64,000 nucleotides of DNA from Oceanospirillaceae bacterium (GTDB lineage: Bacteria > Pseudomonadota > Gammaproteobacteria > Pseudomonadales > Balneatricaceae), in NCBI GenBank assembly GCA_018647765.1, contig JABGSN010000023.1, forward strand, positions 1 through 64,000. Reading direction: 5' to 3'. Of this stretch, positions 60,276-64,000 are shown in pieces. How positions within the stretch are numbered: the stretch's first letter is position 1; each line of letters starts with the position of its first letter. A program made the translations under genes and the position numbers. Below the pieces are notes generated by a model. That model was not told the DNA's origin, did not search any database, and saw only the letters and a list, made by a program, of their open reading frames with translations.

Positions 60276-61982
60276 CTACTCCTGCTCTTCAACTTGCGGG
60301 TTTGTAGGCAATACTGGCGCTACAGGGAAGTACCAGTCGTCGTTAAACTCAGCCTTAAGATCGGCCACCACTGGCGCACCTTGGAACATGGTATTGCGTA
60401 CCCAAAGAGCTGATTTAGGGTCAAATTTGCTAACCCCAAAAAACGCCAGCTTGCAGCGTAACAGGTGCATAGGCAAAACACCTTTGTGCAGCAGGTTCGC
60501 TCTGATTTCGCCGTACTGAGTTTGCGCCATAGTTGCAATGCGCGACACAATACCTAAATGGGCCGGTTTATGTAACAAAAACTCCGCCACACTGGCATCA
60601 GGCGACTGTTCGATCAAGGCCAACAGGTCATTGTGACACTCTTGCACTGCTTTGGCGATGCCTAAAAACATTTGTAATTCAGCACCGTCATCAACCCCCG
60701 TTTTACCTAAACGTGGTTCGATTTTTTGTTGCGAATAATACCAAAAGGTTTGATGCTCATCGGCCTGACTAAAATCATAGTCAAACACCCAATCATAACT
60801 GTCTTGAATATTGTCGGTTAAGCCTTGCGCCCGCTGTGTAGGGTCATAACTCAGGCTTTCGTTAATCGCCAGAGCATCTTCTTTAACATTGACGATGTCT
60901 GGAAATAATTCCATCAACAAACTTACCAACAACTCTTGGGCTTCCAAACTATAGTGCTGCTCGGACCATTCATGCAGTTGTCGCCAATCGGACACTTGCT
61001 CGGCATGGCCTGCCAGCCAGTCCGCTAGGTCTTGCGTGTCGAGCAATAACTGAGCGTTATTCTGAATCTGCCACTCATCAAAGGTACTCACCTCTCGCAC
61101 GTGTTGCATGGCTTGCTTAAGAATATTTTGTAGCTGCAGCAACTTAGCAGCATCCACCGGAGCGGCTAATACTTCGGCATAGGCTTGTTCACGCTGACCA
61201 ATCCACTGGCTCATGAGCAACGGATGGTTGATCAGATAAGGCGCCATGCCCAGGCCGGTAGAGTTGCCTATACCCAAATAACGCTGCAAGTTAATGTCTA
61301 AATCTACCGCATCCGGGTAGGAAGGTTGATGCACTAAGTGATGCAACTGATCCAAACTAAATTGGCGCAACAAATAACAAACCAGCATTTCGGCGGCAAA
61401 AGGTCGCGCCAAGTCGGGATGATGACGGGCAATTTTATCCCAGTCACAGGCACCAAATTTACCCGACCCATAGACTGCGGTGGTGCGATACAAATAGCCT
61501 ACTTCGGCCAATTTCTTAGCATCAGGCTGCTGCCCACTGCGCAACTGCGCCAACAGCGAATCAAATACGCGTGCGCTACGGTTACCGCGAGCTAGAGATA
61601 AACTGCGCGCGTCAATACGCCCCGCTTCTTGGAGCGGTACGTTGGCAGCTAAACGCTCAAGCCACACGTCGTCCATTTCGCCTTCTACCAGCGTCATGGT
61701 CAGGTCCCATTTTTCAGCAATAACACGATCATTACGCTCTTCGGGGGCCAAGTATTGTGAAAACACCACAAAACTAAGTTGGCTATGGGGCATTTTAATA
61801 TCAAACACTGCATGACCATAACCATCTTGATCAAGCTCAAACTGGCTATAGCTAATGGCCCACTGGTCCTGCACCATGTGCCGAACCAAGGTTCGCATAA
61901 AACTCAAACGGCTCGCAAAACCCGCGCCCAAACGCTCTAAGTCCATTGCCTGTGCAGGCGGACGCAAGATAATTTGACTCAT
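60276..61982 (-). CDS. Hypothetical 568-aa soluble protein
   Basis: Long ORF in operon context; no domain recognised. Confidence 0.8.
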   Translation of the reverse strand: MSQIILRPPAQAMDLERLGAGFASRLSFMRTLVRHMVQDQWAISYSQFELDQDGYGHAVFDIKMPHSQLSFVVFSQYLAPEERNDRVIAEKWDLTMTLVEGEMDDVWLERLAANVPLQEAGRIDARSLSLARGNRSARVFDSLLAQLRSGQQPDAKKLAEVGYLYRTTAVYGSGKFGACDWDKIARHHPDLARPFAAEMLVCYLLRQFSLDQLHHLVHQPSYPDAVDLDINLQRYLGIGNSTGLGMAPYLINHPLLMSQWIGQREQAYAEVLAAPVDAAKLLQLQNILKQAMQHVREVSTFDEWQIQNNAQLLLDTQDLADWLAGHAEQVSDWRQLHEWSEQHYSLEAQELLVSLLMELFPDIVNVKEDALAINESLSYDPTQRAQGLTDNIQDSYDWVFDYDFSQADEHQTFWYYSQQKIEPRLGKTGVDDGAELQMFLGIAKAVQECHNDLLALIEQSPDASVAEFLLHKPAHLGIVSRIATMAQTQYGEIRANLLHKGVLPMHLLRCKLAFFGVSKFDPKSALWVRNTMFQGAPVVADLKAEFNDDWYFPVAPVLPTNPQVEEQE

Positions 61983-62041
61983 ACTTATACCTCAAAACAA
62001 GCCTAGTGGCGGGCGCTAATCTTTGTTAAACAACATCTATA

Positions 62042-63025
62042 CTACTGAGGGCCAAAACCCACAGCACAAAAATCGAGCCAGTTACGGCCCATGATTTTTT
62101 CGATTTCCACTTCGTTAAAACCTTTATCACGCAGACCCACTACAATATTGGGAAAATCAGCGCTAGTTTCAAACCAAGACAAAGACTCAGGCCAAGCCGC
62201 ATTGCTAGCCGAACCCTCACCATAGTCCATTTGTTTAGTCCAACGCCCATTCCGCATCCACTCCAACACTTCAAGCGGTTGATCGAGGCACAAGTCACTG
62301 CCCATGCCCACTCGATCAATGCCCATAAGGTCGACGGTTTCTGCCACCATGGTGCAAAACTCGTCTAACCCACACTGGGGACCATTTTTTAGGTGAAACG
62401 GATACATACTAAAACCGAGCAAACCTTCACTTTCTGCCAAGGCAGACAGGACTTTATTAGACTTGTTACGCTTAGCCGGCTCAAAAAATGTGGGATTAGC
62501 GTGACTAATAACGATCGGACGCTGCGATATTTCGATGGCCTGCAAGGTGCTTTCTTCTGCACTGTGGGACATATCAACAACCATACCCACGCGGTTCATT
62601 TCTTTAATCACCACCTTACCAAAACGGGAAATACCCGCATCGGTAGCTTCATAACAACCGGCACCTAACAGGCTTTGATTATTATAGGTAAGCTGCATAA
62701 TCTTTACGCCGAGCTGGTTAAATATCGCCACCAGATCAATGTCGTCTTCTATTGGAGAGCAGTTTTGGAAACCAAAGATGATGCCCACTTTATTCTGCGC
62801 ATGGGCGGCTTCAATATCGGCAGCAGTATGCACAGGCACAATCAGGTCGCTGTGCATTTCAAACATGCGATTCCAGTGACCAATGTTGTACAAAGTTTCA
62901 CGACAAACTTCGTGATAAGCGATGGTGACGTGCACCGCACTTAACCCACCGTCGCGCATTTGTTCAAAAACTTTACGGCTCCAATGGCTGTACTGCAAAC
63001 CATCGATCATCATCATTTTAGACAT
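62042..63025 (-). CDS. M19 (renal dipeptidase-like) family metallohydrolase
   Basis: FGFQNCSPIEDDIDLVAIFNQLGVKIMQLTYNNQS, MVVDMSHSAEESTLQAIEISQRPIVISHANPTFF, IDRVGMGSDLCLDQ, IEKIMGRNWLDFC. Confidence 0.9.
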   Translation of the reverse strand: MSKMMMIDGLQYSHWSRKVFEQMRDGGLSAVHVTIAYHEVCRETLYNIGHWNRMFEMHSDLIVPVHTAADIEAAHAQNKVGIIFGFQNCSPIEDDIDLVAIFNQLGVKIMQLTYNNQSLLGAGCYEATDAGISRFGKVVIKEMNRVGMVVDMSHSAEESTLQAIEISQRPIVISHANPTFFEPAKRNKSNKVLSALAESEGLLGFSMYPFHLKNGPQCGLDEFCTMVAETVDLMGIDRVGMGSDLCLDQPLEVLEWMRNGRWTKQMDYGEGSASNAAWPESLSWFETSADFPNIVVGLRDKGFNEVEIEKIMGRNWLDFCAVGFGPQ

Positions 63026-63101
63026 ATTCTGCTCTCTTTTTAGGTATTACTAGGGTTGCTTCACGGCGAAGCGTTCAGCAACCTGGCCCTCTGAAAAGGC
63101 A

Positions 63102-64000
63102 TTAAGCCTTCATGTAAGTGGTTTTAACTTCGGTGTAAAACTCTTCCGCGTACTTGCCTTGCTCACGCGAACCAAAGCTAGAGTTTTTACGGCCACCAAA
63201 TGGCACATGGTAATCGGTGCCTGCAGTTGGCAAGTTAATCATGGCACAACCGGTTTTAGCGTTACGCTTAAAGTGAGTGGCATACTTCAAAGATGTGGTG
63301 CAAATACCGCCGGTTAAGCCATATTGAGTATCATTTAAGGTAGCCAAGGCTTCTTCGTAGTCGGCAACCTTAATCACACACGCCAATGGAGCAAAGGCTT
63401 CGTCGCGGTTAATACGCATGTCGTTGGTGGTGTTAGTGAACAGCGCTGGGGTCATAAAGTAACCCGTACTGTCATCAAATTCGCCACCACAAACCAAGGT
63501 TGCGCCTTCGTCTTGAGCCAACTGGAAGTATTCTTTGTTTTGCGCAAATTGCTTTGCATCTGCAGCCGGCCCAATGGTCACGCCATCTTCCAACGCGCCG
63601 CCCACTTTTAGCTTAGCCATACGTTCTTGTACTTTAGCTACAAATTCGTCATGCACACCTGCAGTAACGATTAAACGAGAAGACGCAGTACATTTTTGGC
63701 CAGTGCCACCAAAGGCTCCGCCCACTGCACAATCTGCGGCGTTGTCTAGGTCGGCGTCATCTAATACGATCAAGGCATTCTTACTGCCCATTTCCAATTG
63801 AAACTTAACTAAGTTAGTCGCCGCTGCAACTGCAACACGCTTGCCAACAGCCAAAGAACCAGTAAAGGTAATGGCATCAATCTCTGGGGACGTAATAAGC
63901 TTCTCGCCTACACTAGCGCCAGATCCCATGACTAGATTAAATAAACCGGCTGGAATGTCTTGCTTGGCAATAATTTCCGCCAACAACACAGCACTGGCTG
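63102..64000 (-). CDS. NAD(P)-dependent aldehyde dehydrogenase, N-terminus outside the window
   Basis: ITFTGSLAVGKRVAVAAATNLVKFQLEMGSKNALIVLDDADLD, GTGQKCTASSRLIV, FGGRKNSSFGSREQGKYAEEFYTEVKTTYM. Confidence 0.9.
   Translation of the reverse strand, partial: ASAVLLAEIIAKQDIPAGLFNLVMGSGASVGEKLITSPEIDAITFTGSLAVGKRVAVAAATNLVKFQLEMGSKNALIVLDDADLDNAADCAVGGAFGGTGQKCTASSRLIVTAGVHDEFVAKVQERMAKLKVGGALEDGVTIGPAADAKQFAQNKEYFQLAQDEGATLVCGGEFDDSTGYFMTPALFTNTTNDMRINRDEAFAPLACVIKVADYEEALATLNDTQYGLTGGICTTSLKYATHFKRNAKTGCAMINLPTAGTDYHVPFGGRKNSSFGSREQGKYAEEFYTEVKTTYMKA

Noticed and set aside
63026-63101. ggttgct...agcaacc inverted repeat between ALDH and the M19 gene
   Set aside because: 7-bp arms with long loop and no U-tract; weak evidence.
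1-64000. CRISPR arrays, prophage, transposases, toxin-antitoxin or defence islands
   Set aside because: No regularly spaced repeats, integrases, transposases or recognisable defence genes were seen in the ORF track or intergenic sequence.

Overview
The window is a chromosomal segment from a probably marine gammaproteobacterium; I infer the lineage from gene content and order only. No CRISPR array, prophage or IS element was recognised. Left part (about 0.1-30.5 kb): tRNA-Ala, a DUF1501/DUF1800 pair, gltX, then a C2/C3 sulfonate catabolism island (xsc, fused TRAP transporter, TerC-like protein, GMC oxidoreductase, IclR, FMN hydroxyacid dehydrogenase, ComDE-like decarboxylase, Zn-ADH, SDR, HpsN-like dehydrogenase, LacI regulator with two well-formed operators). 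This is followed by fhs and a probable quaternary-amine/methyl-transfer locus (acyl-CoA dehydrogenase, ADP-forming acyl-CoA synthetase, GlxA-type regulator, thioesterase, BHMT-like and MttB-like methyltransferases). Middle (30.5-33.2 kb): a decayed LapG-type protease with two in-frame stops and one frameshift, next to a fragmented TolC-like ORF set, then two identical tRNA-Asn genes. Right part (33.7-64 kb): mostly conserved housekeeping genes (rdgC, pilB/pilC/coaE/yacG/pilin, dgt, pyrF, lapAB, ihfB, rpsA, cmk, tyrA-aroA, pheA, serC, gyrA, ubiG, yciK). It ends in a poorly characterised operon (ALDH, M19 dipeptidase, 568-aa unknown, DUF3726-like). All functional calls come from reading the translated sequences; no database search was run.
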